Of a DNA stretch of 64,000 bases, positions 36,641 through 46,100 are shown piece after piece (position 1 is the first letter of the stretch; each line of letters begins with the position of its first letter). The notes below the pieces were generated by a model that saw only the letters and a list, made by a program, of their open reading frames with translations, was not told where the DNA came from and made no database searches. This DNA is from Acholeplasma laidlawii (GTDB lineage Bacteria > Bacillota_I > Bacilli_A > Acholeplasmatales > Acholeplasmataceae): contig NZ_JADNRS010000029.1 in the NCBI RefSeq assembly GCF_015709225.1, positions 178,398 through 242,397 on the forward strand. The letters are read 5' to 3'. The position numbers and the translations under genes were made by a program.

Positions 36641-37294
36641 ATGAAACCAAGAGAAAAGTTGATTAAACATGGTGTACGTGCGTTACTAGACTATGAACTT
36701 ATAGCTATTTTACTTAGAACAGGAAATACAAAGGAAGATGTTTTATTACTGGCTAAAAAAGTTTTGTCTCAAATTGATAATTTAGAAGATATGTTACATA
36801 TCACGGTAGAAGATTTGCTTACCATTTATGGTATTAGTGATGCGAAGGCTACCACAATTATTGCTGCAGTAGAACTTGGAAGAAGATTAAGTGATAGGAA
36901 AAAACCAGTACGTAAAATGATAACTGAGTCGAGTGAGGTGTATCATTTACTTAAAGAGGATATGTCTTACCTAAGAAAAGAACACTTAATCGTTTTATGT
37001 TTAGATATCAAAGGTAATCTACTGAAAAATGAGACAATCTATATGGGAACAACTTCATCTATTCAAGTGTCTGTAAAAGATTTGTTTAAGTCTGCTGTAA
37101 GAATTGGTGCATTTGGCATTATTGTTGTCCATAATCATCCAAGCGGTGATTCCGCACCTAGTCAAGCAGATGATAAACTAACAAAACTTATCAAAAATGC
37201 TGGTGAAGTTTTATCCATTGAACTCATTGATCATATTATCATAGGTAGAAATGAGTTTTATTCATATCGTAGACAAAGAAGAGAAGAAATTTGA
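36641..37294 (+). CDS. radC: RadC/JAB-domain protein
   Basis: A 217-residue protein with an N-terminal helix-hairpin-helix region (LLTIYGISDAKATTIIAAVELG) and a C-terminal MPN/JAB domain with the metal site VHNHPSGDSAPSQAD. The biological role of RadC is unclear despite the name. The ATG at 36641 begins the conserved PREKLIKHG. The ribosome-binding site is inside a perfect hairpin. Its end contains a TGATATAAT extended -10 (37292-37300) for the next gene. Confidence 0.9.
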   Translation: MKPREKLIKHGVRALLDYELIAILLRTGNTKEDVLLLAKKVLSQIDNLEDMLHITVEDLLTIYGISDAKATTIIAAVELGRRLSDRKKPVRKMITESSEVYHLLKEDMSYLRKEHLIVLCLDIKGNLLKNETIYMGTTSSIQVSVKDLFKSAVRIGAFGIIVVHNHPSGDSAPSQADDKLTKLIKNAGEVLSIELIDHIIIGRNEFYSYRRQRREEI

Positions 37295-37322
37295 TATAAT
37301 AAATAAAAAAGGTAAAAACTAT

Positions 37323-38276
37323 ATGAAGAAAAACTCTAATAAAAAATTTTGGTATTTTGTAGGTATAGGTACACTACTTATTATACTTATGATGATTATT
37401 TCATCCATCATGCAAGTAGGAGAACACTTAAAAAGTGTACATGAGTATGCACCTTACGTATTTTATGGACTTTCTTTTTTATTGGTGTATTTTTTAATTA
37501 TTAGACCTGTTTTAATTATCTTATTTTCACCCTCTTTTTCAATAGGTACAACATTAGACAAAAATCCTAAGAGAGAACATAAAGTCTATAAAAAAGTAGC
37601 CAAACGTATTTTAGAACAAGAAGACTTACCTGAAGGCATGAAAAAGAATTTAGAAGATTCGATGCACGATCCTTATGAGTTAAGAGATGCTCTAAATAAT
37701 GTATACAATAAACATTTAAAGAAAAAACTAAATAAAGTCATACGTCAACATGCAAAGACAGTCATGGTATCCACTGCAATCTCACAAAATGGACGATTAG
37801 ATTTTATTACAGTGGTTGTAGTCAATATTAAAATGATTAAAGAAATTGTTGTATTATGTGGGTTTAGACCAAGTTATAGAAATCTAGCAAAACTGGTTAT
37901 CAATGTATTTGTTACAGCACTTATTGCAGAAGGTTTAGAAAATATTAATCTAAATGATATTCTCCCAACATCTACAATGAAGATGCTTGGTGAAATACCG
38001 TTAATTAGACCGATTATGTCTAGTGTGATAGAAGGGGTGTCTAATGCGCTACTAACACTTAGAATAGGCATTGTAACCAGAAAATACCTATTTGATGACG
38101 CACCGGATCTTACAAAAGAAAAGATTAGATATGGTGCTTTAATTGAAGCTGCTAAACACTTGCCTATTGTAATTGCTGATGGATTATTCTTATTTCCAAA
38201 GACAATTATGAAAATGTTTAAATCTAAAGAACCTAAGCTAGAAGCACTTGATGGTGGAGCAAATCCCACGGATTAA
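37323..38276 (+). CDS. DUF697 membrane protein
   Basis: 317 residues from the ATG at 37323 (AAAGG upstream; the overlapping longer frame is inside radC). Two membrane segments near the N-terminus (about 10-32 and 42-70), a charged region, then a C-terminal domain resembling DUF697 (FRPSYRNLAKLVINVFVTALIAEGLE and RIGIVTRKYLF). DUF697 proteins are often linked to GTPases of unknown role. A TATAAT extended promoter overlaps the radC stop. Confidence 0.7.
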   Translation: MKKNSNKKFWYFVGIGTLLIILMMIISSIMQVGEHLKSVHEYAPYVFYGLSFLLVYFLIIRPVLIILFSPSFSIGTTLDKNPKREHKVYKKVAKRILEQEDLPEGMKKNLEDSMHDPYELRDALNNVYNKHLKKKLNKVIRQHAKTVMVSTAISQNGRLDFITVVVVNIKMIKEIVVLCGFRPSYRNLAKLVINVFVTALIAEGLENINLNDILPTSTMKMLGEIPLIRPIMSSVIEGVSNALLTLRIGIVTRKYLFDDAPDLTKEKIRYGALIEAAKHLPIVIADGLFLFPKTIMKMFKSKEPKLEALDGGANPTD

Positions 38277-38316
38277 CTAAGTTTTGAAATTAAGTCTTAG
38301 AAGGTATAAAAAAACC

Positions 38317-38345
38317 TTGACAAAAGTGTCAATTTATAATAAAAT
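38317..38345 (+). promoter_or_regulatory. Promoter of the rplU cluster
   Basis: TTGACA (38317-38322) and TAAAAT (38340-38345) are 17 bp apart. A TATAAT at 38335 is too close (12 bp) to serve with this -35. Confidence 0.65.
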
Positions 38346-38351
38346 AACAGT

Positions 38352-38425
38352 TGCGTTGTACCACATAGAAAAGGTTATAAATGTCATTGGACTACCTTCA
38401 TAGTGAGTCTTCAAATAAAATAAAA
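38352..38425 (+). promoter_or_regulatory. Possible L21 leader
   Basis: A leader of about 85 nt precedes rplU. Firmicutes carry a conserved L21 leader RNA here. The segment holds short complementary stretches (GACT at 38389-38392 with AGTC at 38405-38408), but I could not confirm the family structure by eye. Confidence 0.3.
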
Positions 38426-38438
38426 GGAGGAAACACAC

Positions 38439-38738
38439 ATGTTTGCAATTATCCAAACAGGCGGTAAACAAGTTAAAGTAACAGAAGGACAAGAAATCTA
38501 CGTTGAAAAACTAGATGTCGAAGCTGGTGATACTTTTGAATTTACTGAAGTATTAGCAACATCAGACAAAATTGGTCATCCATATGTAGAAGGTGCTAAA
38601 GTTGTTGCTGAAGTTATTAAACAAGGTAGACAAAGAAAGATTATTGTTTTCAAATATAAAAGACGTAAAAATTATAGAAGAAAACAAGGACATAGACAAG
38701 CTTACACTAAGTTAGTTGTCAAATCAATTCAAGGCTAA
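38439..38738 (+). CDS. rplU: 50S ribosomal protein L21
   Basis: A 99-residue 50S subunit protein that contacts 23S r[17 protein letters not shown] at the start and [19 protein letters not shown] near the end are classic L21. AAAAGGAGG precedes the ATG. Its stop overlaps the prp start. Confidence 0.98.
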   Translation: MFAIIQTGGKQVKVTEGQEIYVEKLDVEAGDTFEFTEVLATSDKIGHPYVEGAKVVAEVIKQGRQRKIIVFKYKRRKNYRRKQGHRQAYTKLVVKSIQG

Positions 38739-39052
38739 TGATTAAATATCATTTCAAAAAAGATCATGGTTTCATTAAAGGACTGGATGTTAAAGGGCAC
38801 GCGCTCTTTGGTGAATACGGTACAGACATTGTATGCAGTGCAGTATCAACAGCTTTAATCGTTACTGTGAATGCTATTGAAACGTTAGGGTATAAAGAAA
38901 ATTTTTATGCCAAAGTAGAAGAAGGAAACTTTGAATTACAGATCAATCAAACAAATGATGTAATTGAAGGTTTACTTATCAATTTAGAATACACATTAAA
39001 TGAGCTTGCAGCTCAATATAAAACTTACATTAAAAACCATAAGGAGGGATAA
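38738..39052 (+). CDS. prp: Ribosomal-processing cysteine protease Prp (YsxB)
   Basis: A 104-residue protease that removes the N-terminal extension of L27. The catalytic pair is His21 (GHALFGEYG) and Cys33 (DIVCSAVS). It lies between its neighbours rplU and rpmA, and the L27 here has the matching extension. One-base overlap with rplU. Confidence 0.93.
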   Translation: MIKYHFKKDHGFIKGLDVKGHALFGEYGTDIVCSAVSTALIVTVNAIETLGYKENFYAKVEEGNFELQINQTNDVIEGLLINLEYTLNELAAQYKTYIKNHKEG

Positions 39053-39053
39053 C

Positions 39054-39332
39054 ATGTTAAAGATTAATATTCAGTTATTCGCATCTAAAAAAGGGGTAGG
39101 GTCATCAAGAAACGGACGTGACTCTAGATCTCAAAGATTAGGATTAAAATTATCTGATGGACAATTCGCTTCAGCTGGTTCAATTATTTATCGCCAAAGA
39201 GGAACTAAAATTCATCCAGGCAATAACGTTGGACGTGGCGGAGATGATACTTTATTCGCTAAAGTAACAGGAACTGTTAAATACGAACGTAAAGGTAAAA
39301 ACCGTACGCAAGTATCAGTTTACGAAGCTTAA
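39054..39332 (+). CDS. rpmA: 50S ribosomal protein L27 with Prp-cleaved N-terminal extension
   Basis: 92 residues from the ATG at 39054 (AAGGAGGG just upstream; a longer frame runs into prp and is rejected). The opening [18 protein letters not shown] contains the Firmicute Prp cleavage site after Phe9, giving a mature protein starting ASKKG whose N-terminus reaches the peptidyl transferase centre. [13 protein letters not shown] and [20 protein letters not shown] are typical L27. Confidence 0.97.
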   Translation: MLKINIQLFASKKGVGSSRNGRDSRSQRLGLKLSDGQFASAGSIIYRQRGTKIHPGNNVGRGGDDTLFAKVTGTVKYERKGKNRTQVSVYEA

Positions 39333-39336
39333 TATT

Positions 39337-39366
39337 AAAAGGGTAATTGATTATTACCCTTTTTTG
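39337..39366 (+). terminator. Terminator between rpmA and obgE
   Basis: AAAAGGGTAAT (39337-39347) pairs with ATTACCCTTTT (39353-39363), then T residues. Confidence 0.85.
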
Positions 39367-39400
39367 TTGTAAAATTTTAGATACGAAGGAAGTGAAATAA

Positions 39401-40660
39401 ATGAGCGCATTTGTAGATGCAGTAACAGTAGAAGTAAAAGCAGGACGCGGTGGTAACGGTAAAGTTGCATTCCGTAGAGAAGCACACGTGGAGTTTGGTG
39501 GACCCGCTGGTGGTAATGGTGGCCGTGGTGGTCATATTTACTTTATTGGTGATGAAGGTAAAAATACGTTAATAGATTTAAAATACAACAGACATATCAA
39601 AGCTGCTAATGGTGTCCATGGTGGCCCTAAAGGGATGCACGGTGCACACGCAGAAGATACATATGTTCGTGTACCATTAGGTACGATTTGTTATGATGAT
39701 AAAGATAATTTAATAGGTGAAGTCTTAGAACATGGCCAAACTTTATTAGTTGCTGAAGGTGGTAAAGGTGGGCGTGGTAATATGGCGTTTGCATCCAATA
39801 AAAATAAAGCACCTGATTTTGCAGAACAAGGAGATTTAGGCCAAACATTCTTAGCAAAAGTAGAACTTCAAGTCTTAGCGGATGTTGGTTTATTAGGTTA
39901 TCCTAATGTTGGTAAATCGACATTAATTACAAGAATCTCAAATGCAAAAGCGAAAGTAGCAGACTATCAATTTACAACACTATCCCCACAACTTGGTATG
40001 GTTCATGTTGAAGATGATGCGTTTGTTGTTGCAGACTTACCTGGATTAATTGAGTTTGCACACCTTGGAGTTGGGTTAGGTTTACAATTTTTAAAACACG
40101 TTGAACGTTGTAGAATTTTATTACATATTGTATCTATGGATTCATTAGATCCAGTAGATGACTATAATAAGATTAACAATGAACTTGTTTTATATGATGA
40201 GAAACTCAAAGATAGAACTCAAATAGTTGTAGCAAACAAGATGGACGTTGAAGGCGCACAAGAAAAATTTGAAAGCTTTAAAAAAGTTTTAAAAGATGTT
40301 AAAGTTATTCCTATTTCAGCACTAATGAATGATGGTATACAAGCGCTTAAATACGAAATTTCGTCTACATTAAGAAATATTCCTAAATTTGCTCCAAAAG
40401 ATACTACAAAACACTATACACTAAATGCAGAAGATGCAGTAGACTTCATCATTACTAAAGGTGATGACGGTGTCTTTGAATTAACAGGTGATAAATTATT
40501 TGTTTTATTTAATAGAACAGACTTTAATAATGAATCAGCTGTGAAGCGTTTTGCAAGACAGTTACGTGGTTTAGGAATTGAAGATGCACTTAGAGAACAA
40601 GGTGTAGTTCATGGGGATATCGTACGTATCTTCTCTTATGAATTTGAATATTTAGAATAA
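39401..40660 (+). CDS. obgE: GTPase Obg
   Basis: 419 residues. Essential GTPase in 50S assembly and stress control. The glycine-rich Obg fold (GRGGNGKVAFRREAHVEFGGPAGGNGGRGG) is followed by the G domain (GYPNVGKSTLI, DLPGLIEFAHLGVGLG, NKMD) and a C-terminal Obg domain. AAGGAAG precedes the ATG. Follows rpmA as in Bacillus. In DLPGLIEFAH, Phe replaces the usual Gly/Asn of LIEGA. Confidence 0.97.
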   Translation: MSAFVDAVTVEVKAGRGGNGKVAFRREAHVEFGGPAGGNGGRGGHIYFIGDEGKNTLIDLKYNRHIKAANGVHGGPKGMHGAHAEDTYVRVPLGTICYDDKDNLIGEVLEHGQTLLVAEGGKGGRGNMAFASNKNKAPDFAEQGDLGQTFLAKVELQVLADVGLLGYPNVGKSTLITRISNAKAKVADYQFTTLSPQLGMVHVEDDAFVVADLPGLIEFAHLGVGLGLQFLKHVERCRILLHIVSMDSLDPVDDYNKINNELVLYDEKLKDRTQIVVANKMDVEGAQEKFESFKKVLKDVKVIPISALMNDGIQALKYEISSTLRNIPKFAPKDTTKHYTLNAEDAVDFIITKGDDGVFELTGDKLFVLFNRTDFNNESAVKRFARQLRGLGIEDALREQGVVHGDIVRIFSYEFEYLE

Positions 40661-40669
40661 TCTAGTACG

Positions 40670-40706
40670 AATCCGAGCCCTATTAAGAGCTCGGATTTTT
40701 ATTTTA
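40670..40706 (+). terminator. Terminator after obgE
   Basis: AATCCGAGC (40670-40678) pairs with GCTCGGATT (40689-40697), followed by TTTATTTT. Confidence 0.9.
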
Positions 40707-40765
40707 ATGACACTAAATACCTAAGGTTACCCACTAAGGACTTTATAATTGAATTATTATTTCAT

Positions 40766-40794
40766 TTGACTATACATGTTTATTTGTATATACT
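40766..40794 (+). promoter_or_regulatory. Promoter of lipoprotein gene 40899
   Basis: TTGACT (40766-40771) and TATACT (40789-40794), 17 bp apart. It leaves a leader of about 100 nt. Confidence 0.65.
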
Positions 40795-40898
40795 TGTTTA
40801 AACATTAAATATATACTAAGCAACAACAAAGATCTATCATACAGTAATCATAAAGCTAAAGTAAAGTATTAGACGAATATCGTAGGAGGTTTATAGAC

Positions 40899-41672
40899 AT
40901 GAAAAAAATATTATTTATTATGTTAAGTGTGGTAGCAATCTTACTTTTTTCAGGATGTTCATCTATAGGTATTACAGATGTACAACCCGTTAGTTTAGAA
41001 GTTAAAAATCCAACTAAAGTAGTGTATGGTACAAATAGAACAAATTATGATGAGCAAAATCAAATCTATAAAGACCCTATTGAATATGAAATACCTGAAG
41101 ATAGTGTTAAAGGTGTGGTAAAGAAATTATTATCATTAACCTATAAAAAATATGAAGGCAACATCGATGCATCGCCAATAAATGATTATATTCTAATGTA
41201 TAATGCGGATAATAATTTTATTACTATCCAAATTGGATCTCTTAATGAAGATGGTATGCATTATGAACTTGTAGGTATAGATGCATTTATAGACTATCTC
41301 ATGAAGGTGGTTACACCCAAAGGTGGAAAGTTTTACACGATACAAGAAGCATATGATCAAGGACTTTTGACACTAGAAAATTTAAAGTTATTGCACAAAT
41401 ATCATGAACGGGTACAAATACAACTTGAACTAGATTCAATTTTTGAAGGGGCTATAAAGAAAACAAGATTAGCAGAGTTGATAAATGATTTCCCGAATGC
41501 CACTTTAGAAAACATTAATATAGATAAATATTATGGCAAATATGAAACTGCTTATGCTGTTAAAATATCAGTTATGTTTTACATTTATGGTGGCATCGTA
41601 AGTGAAACTATTGAAGGGTTAGAATTCGTATTCAATGGACCTTCTACACTCATCTGGTGTGATACCAAGTAG
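40899..41672 (+). CDS. Lipoprotein of unknown function
   Basis: 257 residues with a signal peptide and lipobox FSGC (Cys about residue 20). A mature extracytoplasmic domain includes TIQEAYDQGLLTLENLKLLHKY, a pattern also seen in other small Gram-positive secreted proteins, but no family can be named. AGGAGGT precedes the ATG. It lies just before two lipoproteins of a different family, each with its own promoter. Confidence 0.75.
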   Translation: MKKILFIMLSVVAILLFSGCSSIGITDVQPVSLEVKNPTKVVYGTNRTNYDEQNQIYKDPIEYEIPEDSVKGVVKKLLSLTYKKYEGNIDASPINDYILMYNADNNFITIQIGSLNEDGMHYELVGIDAFIDYLMKVVTPKGGKFYTIQEAYDQGLLTLENLKLLHKYHERVQIQLELDSIFEGAIKKTRLAELINDFPNATLENINIDKYYGKYETAYAVKISVMFYIYGGIVSETIEGLEFVFNGPSTLIWCDTK

Positions 41673-41780
41673 AAATGGTAGATAGAAACTAACAACACAA
41701 CAAACGATATATTGCATCAATCAATAATCTTAAACAGATCTAAGAAGATTAATAAAATGTCATGATTGTAGAAAAAATAA

Positions 41781-41808
41781 TTGATACGTATAATTACATT
41801 ATTATAAT
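41781..41808 (+). promoter_or_regulatory. Promoter of lipoprotein copy 2
   Basis: TTGATA (41781-41786) and TATAAT (41803-41808) are 16 bp apart. The predicted start near 41815 leaves a leader of about 23 nt that consists mainly of the AAAGGGG ribosome-binding site. Confidence 0.6.
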
Positions 41809-41837
41809 AATTACAGTGTTAAAGGGGATTTAAAAAC

Positions 41838-42341
41838 ATGAAAAAAACAATATTAGCTTTATTAATGGTACTAGTTATAACATTAAGTGCATGTACAAAA
41901 GAAAATAAGAACTACAAAATAGTGGGTCATTATGATAAATATATGACGATCATGTCGGATTCATTTAGAATGGATAATTATGATACTTACCTTCAATTTA
42001 TTAGTAATGAAAATGATTACCATGTCAAAGCTTTTAAAGATTTATATATTTATGATGAGGCATTTTTTGAAGAAAACAGTTTAGTATATATTGCTTTTGA
42101 AAGAAATAATTCTGGTTATGACGTTAAGTTAAATAGTGTCAACATAAAAGATAATGAAGTTGTCTTTAACTTCTCATATAAAGGACCAGATGTTTTAAAT
42201 GTAATAATGATGGAGATGTATCTTGTAGAAATTAAAAAATCTTATCTAGAAGATTATCCAATAAGGCTATATGTAGAAAAAAATGATGTTGAATTTGATA
42301 GAACAAGGATTATAACTGATGAAATAATATCCACTAATTGA
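41838..42341 (+). CDS. Lipoprotein, paralogue family copy 2
   Basis: 167 residues; lipobox LSAC. Very like copy 1 (30737) in the first 100 residues, including ENKNYKIVGHYDKY and HVKAFKDLYIYDEAFFEEN, with long runs of identical DNA. The C-terminus diverges and ends in TGA. The ribosome-binding site lies in TTAAAGGGGATTT (41819-41831), an exact complement of a linker in the candidate small RNA at 14814. Function unknown. Confidence 0.8.
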   Translation: MKKTILALLMVLVITLSACTKENKNYKIVGHYDKYMTIMSDSFRMDNYDTYLQFISNENDYHVKAFKDLYIYDEAFFEENSLVYIAFERNNSGYDVKLNSVNIKDNEVVFNFSYKGPDVLNVIMMEMYLVEIKKSYLEDYPIRLYVEKNDVEFDRTRIITDEIISTN

Positions 42342-42414
42342 TAGAAATATAGTATTTCAGTATAAAATGTTTTTGATATAATAGATTGCTAATAGTGACG
42401 ACTTATAACTTTAA

Positions 42415-42443
42415 TTGACTTATTAAAGTAGAGATGATAAAAT
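42415..42443 (+). promoter_or_regulatory. Promoter of lipoprotein copy 3
   Basis: TTGACT (42415-42420) and TAAAAT (42438-42443) are 17 bp apart, giving a leader of about 80 nt. Confidence 0.6.
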
Positions 42444-42531
42444 TAGCCAAATCAAGTAAGATAACCTTTACTAAATTATGAGTAACACAGGAATACATAT
42501 TTGATTAAAATATAAAAGGGGAAAAGTAAAT

Positions 42532-43044
42532 ATGAAAAAAATATTATTTCTTGTACTCATGATACTTGCAGTCACATTAAGTGCTTGTACAAATGAAAAT
42601 AAGAACTATAAAATTGTAGGTCATTCTGATAAATATATGGGAGATAGTTATGATTCCTTAAGAATGGATGACTATGAATCATATGTGAAATTTACTAGTG
42701 ATAAAGACGATAATCGTATTAAAGCATTTGAAGATTTATATATTTATGATGAGGCATTCTTTGAAGAAAATACCTTATTATATATTGCCTATAAAAGACA
42801 CGATTCTGGTTTTGATGTTAAGTTAAATAGTGTAAATTTCATTGATGATGAGCTCGTCTTTAACTTTTCATATAAAGGTCCTGATTTTTTGAGTGTTATT
42901 ATGATGGAGATGTATCTTATAGAAATAAAAAAATCATATCTAGAAGATTATCCAATAAGGCTCCTTGTAATAAAAAATCACTCTGAGTTTGATAGGTCAT
43001 TAGTGATAACCAATGAAATCATACCGAAAATACAATCAAAATAA
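42532..43044 (+). CDS. Lipoprotein, paralogue family copy 3
   Basis: 170 residues; lipobox LSAC. The middle (LYIYDEAFFEEN, DVKLNSVN, FNFSYKGPD, KKSYLEDYPIRL) matches the other two copies, residues 30-60 are divergent, and the last nine residues (EIIPKIQSK) plus the following bases match copy 1. AAAGGGGAAAAG precedes the ATG. Function unknown. Confidence 0.8.
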   Translation: MKKILFLVLMILAVTLSACTNENKNYKIVGHSDKYMGDSYDSLRMDDYESYVKFTSDKDDNRIKAFEDLYIYDEAFFEENTLLYIAYKRHDSGFDVKLNSVNFIDDELVFNFSYKGPDFLSVIMMEMYLIEIKKSYLEDYPIRLLVIKNHSEFDRSLVITNEIIPKIQSK

Positions 43045-43059
43045 AAAGCCCCTTTAAAT

Positions 43060-43110
43060 AATATGGAGGTTTAGTCCATATAGGCCTGTAAAAAATATGG
43101 AGGTACCTCC
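43060..43110. repeat. Hairpin, 12-bp palindrome and direct repeat downstream of lipoprotein copy 3
   Basis: ATATGGA/TCCATAT (43061-43067/43075-43081) forms a hairpin, GGAGGTACCTCC (43099-43110) is a perfect palindrome followed by TTTTATTT, and AATATGGAGGT is repeated at 43060 and 43094. It may terminate the lipoprotein transcript; other roles are unknown. Confidence 0.4.
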
Positions 43111-43141
43111 TTTTATTTGAGGTATATAAAATATATATAAG

Positions 43142-43182
43142 AAACAATCCAAGTCATTTATTAGGACTTGGATTTGTTTTTA
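43142..43182. terminator. Bidirectional terminator between lipoprotein copy 3 and the coiled-coil gene
   Basis: AATCCAAGTC (43146-43155) pairs with GACTTGGATT (43165-43174), extended by AAAC/GTTT with a one-base bulge, and has T/A tracts on both sides. It separates convergent genes. Confidence 0.85.
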
Positions 43183-43196
43183 GAGAGCCTATTTAC

Positions 43197-46100
43197 TTAT
43201 AGTTTAAGTGTGCGCTGTTTAAATTGATAACTTGCTTTTGCATCTTTTAGATCTTTTTGTAGTATTTTTCTTTCATGTATCTCAACTTTAGATGTGAAAG
43301 CTATTAGTTTAGATTCATTATCTTTGATACTTAAATCTTTTTTAGTTTGAGCAGATTTTAACTCATCTGCATAGGACTGAATCTTTTTAAGTAGTAGACT
43401 GTGCTTTTTTTGAATGGATTGCTCATAGTTAGCAATTTTTTCTTTATTTAGTTCTATGAGTTTTACTTCAGTTTGAGTAAATCTCATGGATAACTGACCA
43501 TTCTTAAGTTTTGTACTTTCCTCAAGTGCTTTTAGATTCTTAGTCTTTTGCATCATGGCTTCATTATGCTTTAGGATGTTTTTATCATGTAATAATTTAA
43601 TCTTTTGAATTTGTTTATCAAAGTCACTATGCATTTGAAGGATAACAGATTTTAAATTATCATCAATTAATAATATTTCTTTATTAAGATTAGACTCTGT
43701 TGACATAATTTTAGATTCAGTAAGCGACATTAATTTTTGTTGATTGATTAAGTCTTGCTCTTGACTCTTAAATTGAACAGTATTGATATTTTGAATAATT
43801 GTATCTTTTTCATCACTTAATAGTTGTAAATGATGTTTGAATTCACTCGATAAATGTTTTAATTTTATTTCAAACTCAAGTTGTTGTTTATCTAATTTTT
43901 TTAGTAAATGTTTTTGTTCATTAAGAAAGTCTTTTTTAGAAATGTTTTGCTGAGCCATCAGTTTATTATAAAGACTTACGCTACCCTTTAGTAAGGATTG
44001 ATAAATTGCATTAGACGTCTTTTCAAAGTACTCTTCAATACGACTATATCCTTTTTGATATTCTTTAATGATATTATCAGTTAAATAAAGCGGTTGATCA
44101 AGTTTGCTTGTAATCACAAGTACTTTTTCCTCATAAACTTTAAATAATTGAGTTATTTGCTTTATGCCATGGATATAGAATAACTTTTGTTTTAAGTATG
44201 ATTTGGTATCAGTTTGATTTTTAGATAGTGTGATACTACGTTTTTTATCAAGTTCACCAAGTAAACGATTCTTTCGCTTTAGTAATAAATCAATTTGGTT
44301 GTTATATTTAATGATTGATTTATCTAGTGTAGAAATTTCTGATTCTATGACGTTGAATTGTTTTGTTAGATCTTTTTTAGTAGATAAAGAGTCCTTTGGA
44401 TGATCTGAAGTTTCTATTTCATTTAATTCGAATTGAATTCTGTCAACATTTGAGGATAAGACTAATATTCTATCTTCAATATCACTAATGACTTGATTAT
44501 TAGAAGTGATGTCTAAATCAATAGATTTAATTTTGGCCATGTATTCAGATTCAAGTAGGTCATAATCAGTTTTTAGTTTTAATGCACTTAAATCATTGAT
44601 TTTGACTTCTTGAAACGTATTTAAGTCAAGTAAGAATTGATCTTTTGCTTGTTCTTGAATACTATTTAAATGTTTAAATACATCAAGGTATAAATGAATA
44701 TATTGTTTAACATCCTCAGGGTGTGCAGGGATTTCATAAATGGATATTAACGATAACATGAAATGATGATGAATATTATATATTAAGTAAATTTGATTGA
44801 ATAAGTAGTGTATTCTAGAGTGAATAACTTCTAAATCTTTAGTAAGCATTTCATTGGTCATATCTACAGATTCTAAACGTTCTAAGAAGTGAATGTTTGT
44901 CTCTTCAATAGTACGTTTATGTTTTAAGATACTTTGTTCTATAACTCTTTTATCTGTTATATAGTTGTGATAACTATGTTCAGATTTCATTAAATGCTGT
45001 ATATCATTTTCATACAATGATTTTTGTTTTAAGTAAATCAGTTCTTCACTAGATACTTGTTTTTGATATGTATATTCAGTATAGTCTTTTTTGAGTTGTT
45101 GGTTTGCTAGTTGTTGCTCTCTAATAACATTTTCTTTATCGATAGAAAGTTGTAATGACATATTAGAAACACTTAAATCATGTTCTTTAGTTAACTTTAG
45201 TACTTCAAGTTCATGTTCCTTAGTGAGTTTAAATACAGTAAAATTATGCGTTAGACTATCTTCTTGATGTTGATAGAAGTTCAGATGGTAATTCGTGTCG
45301 TTTGACAAAAGATTAACATCCTTTTCAGAAATAGCATTTGCTACACTTAACTTTAAATCAAGCGGTGCGATTTGGGATAAGTGCGTAATATCTGTCTTTT
45401 CTAACTCAAAGTCATGGGTTGATTTTAAGGTTTTAAGTTGTAATTGAAGTGATTTAAGTTGATATTGATAGTTTTGTTCATTTATGTAGTTTTCTAATTT
45501 TTGATCAATGATTAGTTTTTTTCCCGTAACACGCCAATTAGACTTATCTTCTAAGTATTTTAGTTCTAAGTCTTGTAGTTTTTGATAATGTGCTTTTAAT
45601 AGTGCCTGAGACTCTTTTTCAGTTCGAATTATTTGTCTATTGAGCTCATTATCTTGTTGACGTAAATGTCTTTTAACATCTTTTTTTAGAGCTTTAATAG
45701 CATCTTCATTCAGTGTTTCTTTTAAGTCTTCTTTTAATTTTTGATTAAGGTCTAATCTAGCGTTTGCAACCACATCCCTAAAAGAACTCAGTTTAGAGTT
45801 GATAAGAGATAATGCATCACTATAAGCGATGGTTAACTCATCTTTTTTAGTATTAAAATTGGTTGTGATTACTTCGATTTGATTTTTATGTGCTTCAAGT
45901 TTTTCTTTATAAGGTTGTTCAACTTGAAGTTTTTGTGCTTCATAGTCTAATTTTAACTTATCTAAGGCATCTTCAATAGGAAGTCTATTTGCTTCATCAC
46001 TTTGTTTAAGTTCTTTTAGATGATGTTCTTTTTCCTTTTTTAAAGTTTCAAGTGATTTATTAAATTCGATAGATGCAGCATGATAATCATTTTTAATCGA

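Noticed and set aside
37874..38269. 131-codon reading frame on the minus strand
   Set aside because: It is antisense to the DUF697 gene, has no ribosome-binding site and its composition is explained by the opposite strand.
38335..38340. TATAAT with TTGACA 12 bp upstream before rplU
   Set aside because: Spacing is too short; the TAAAAT at 38340 gives 17 bp.
39000..39053. N-terminal extension of L27 into prp
   Set aside because: The ATG at 39054 has AAGGAGGG upstream and gives the known Prp cleavage sequence.
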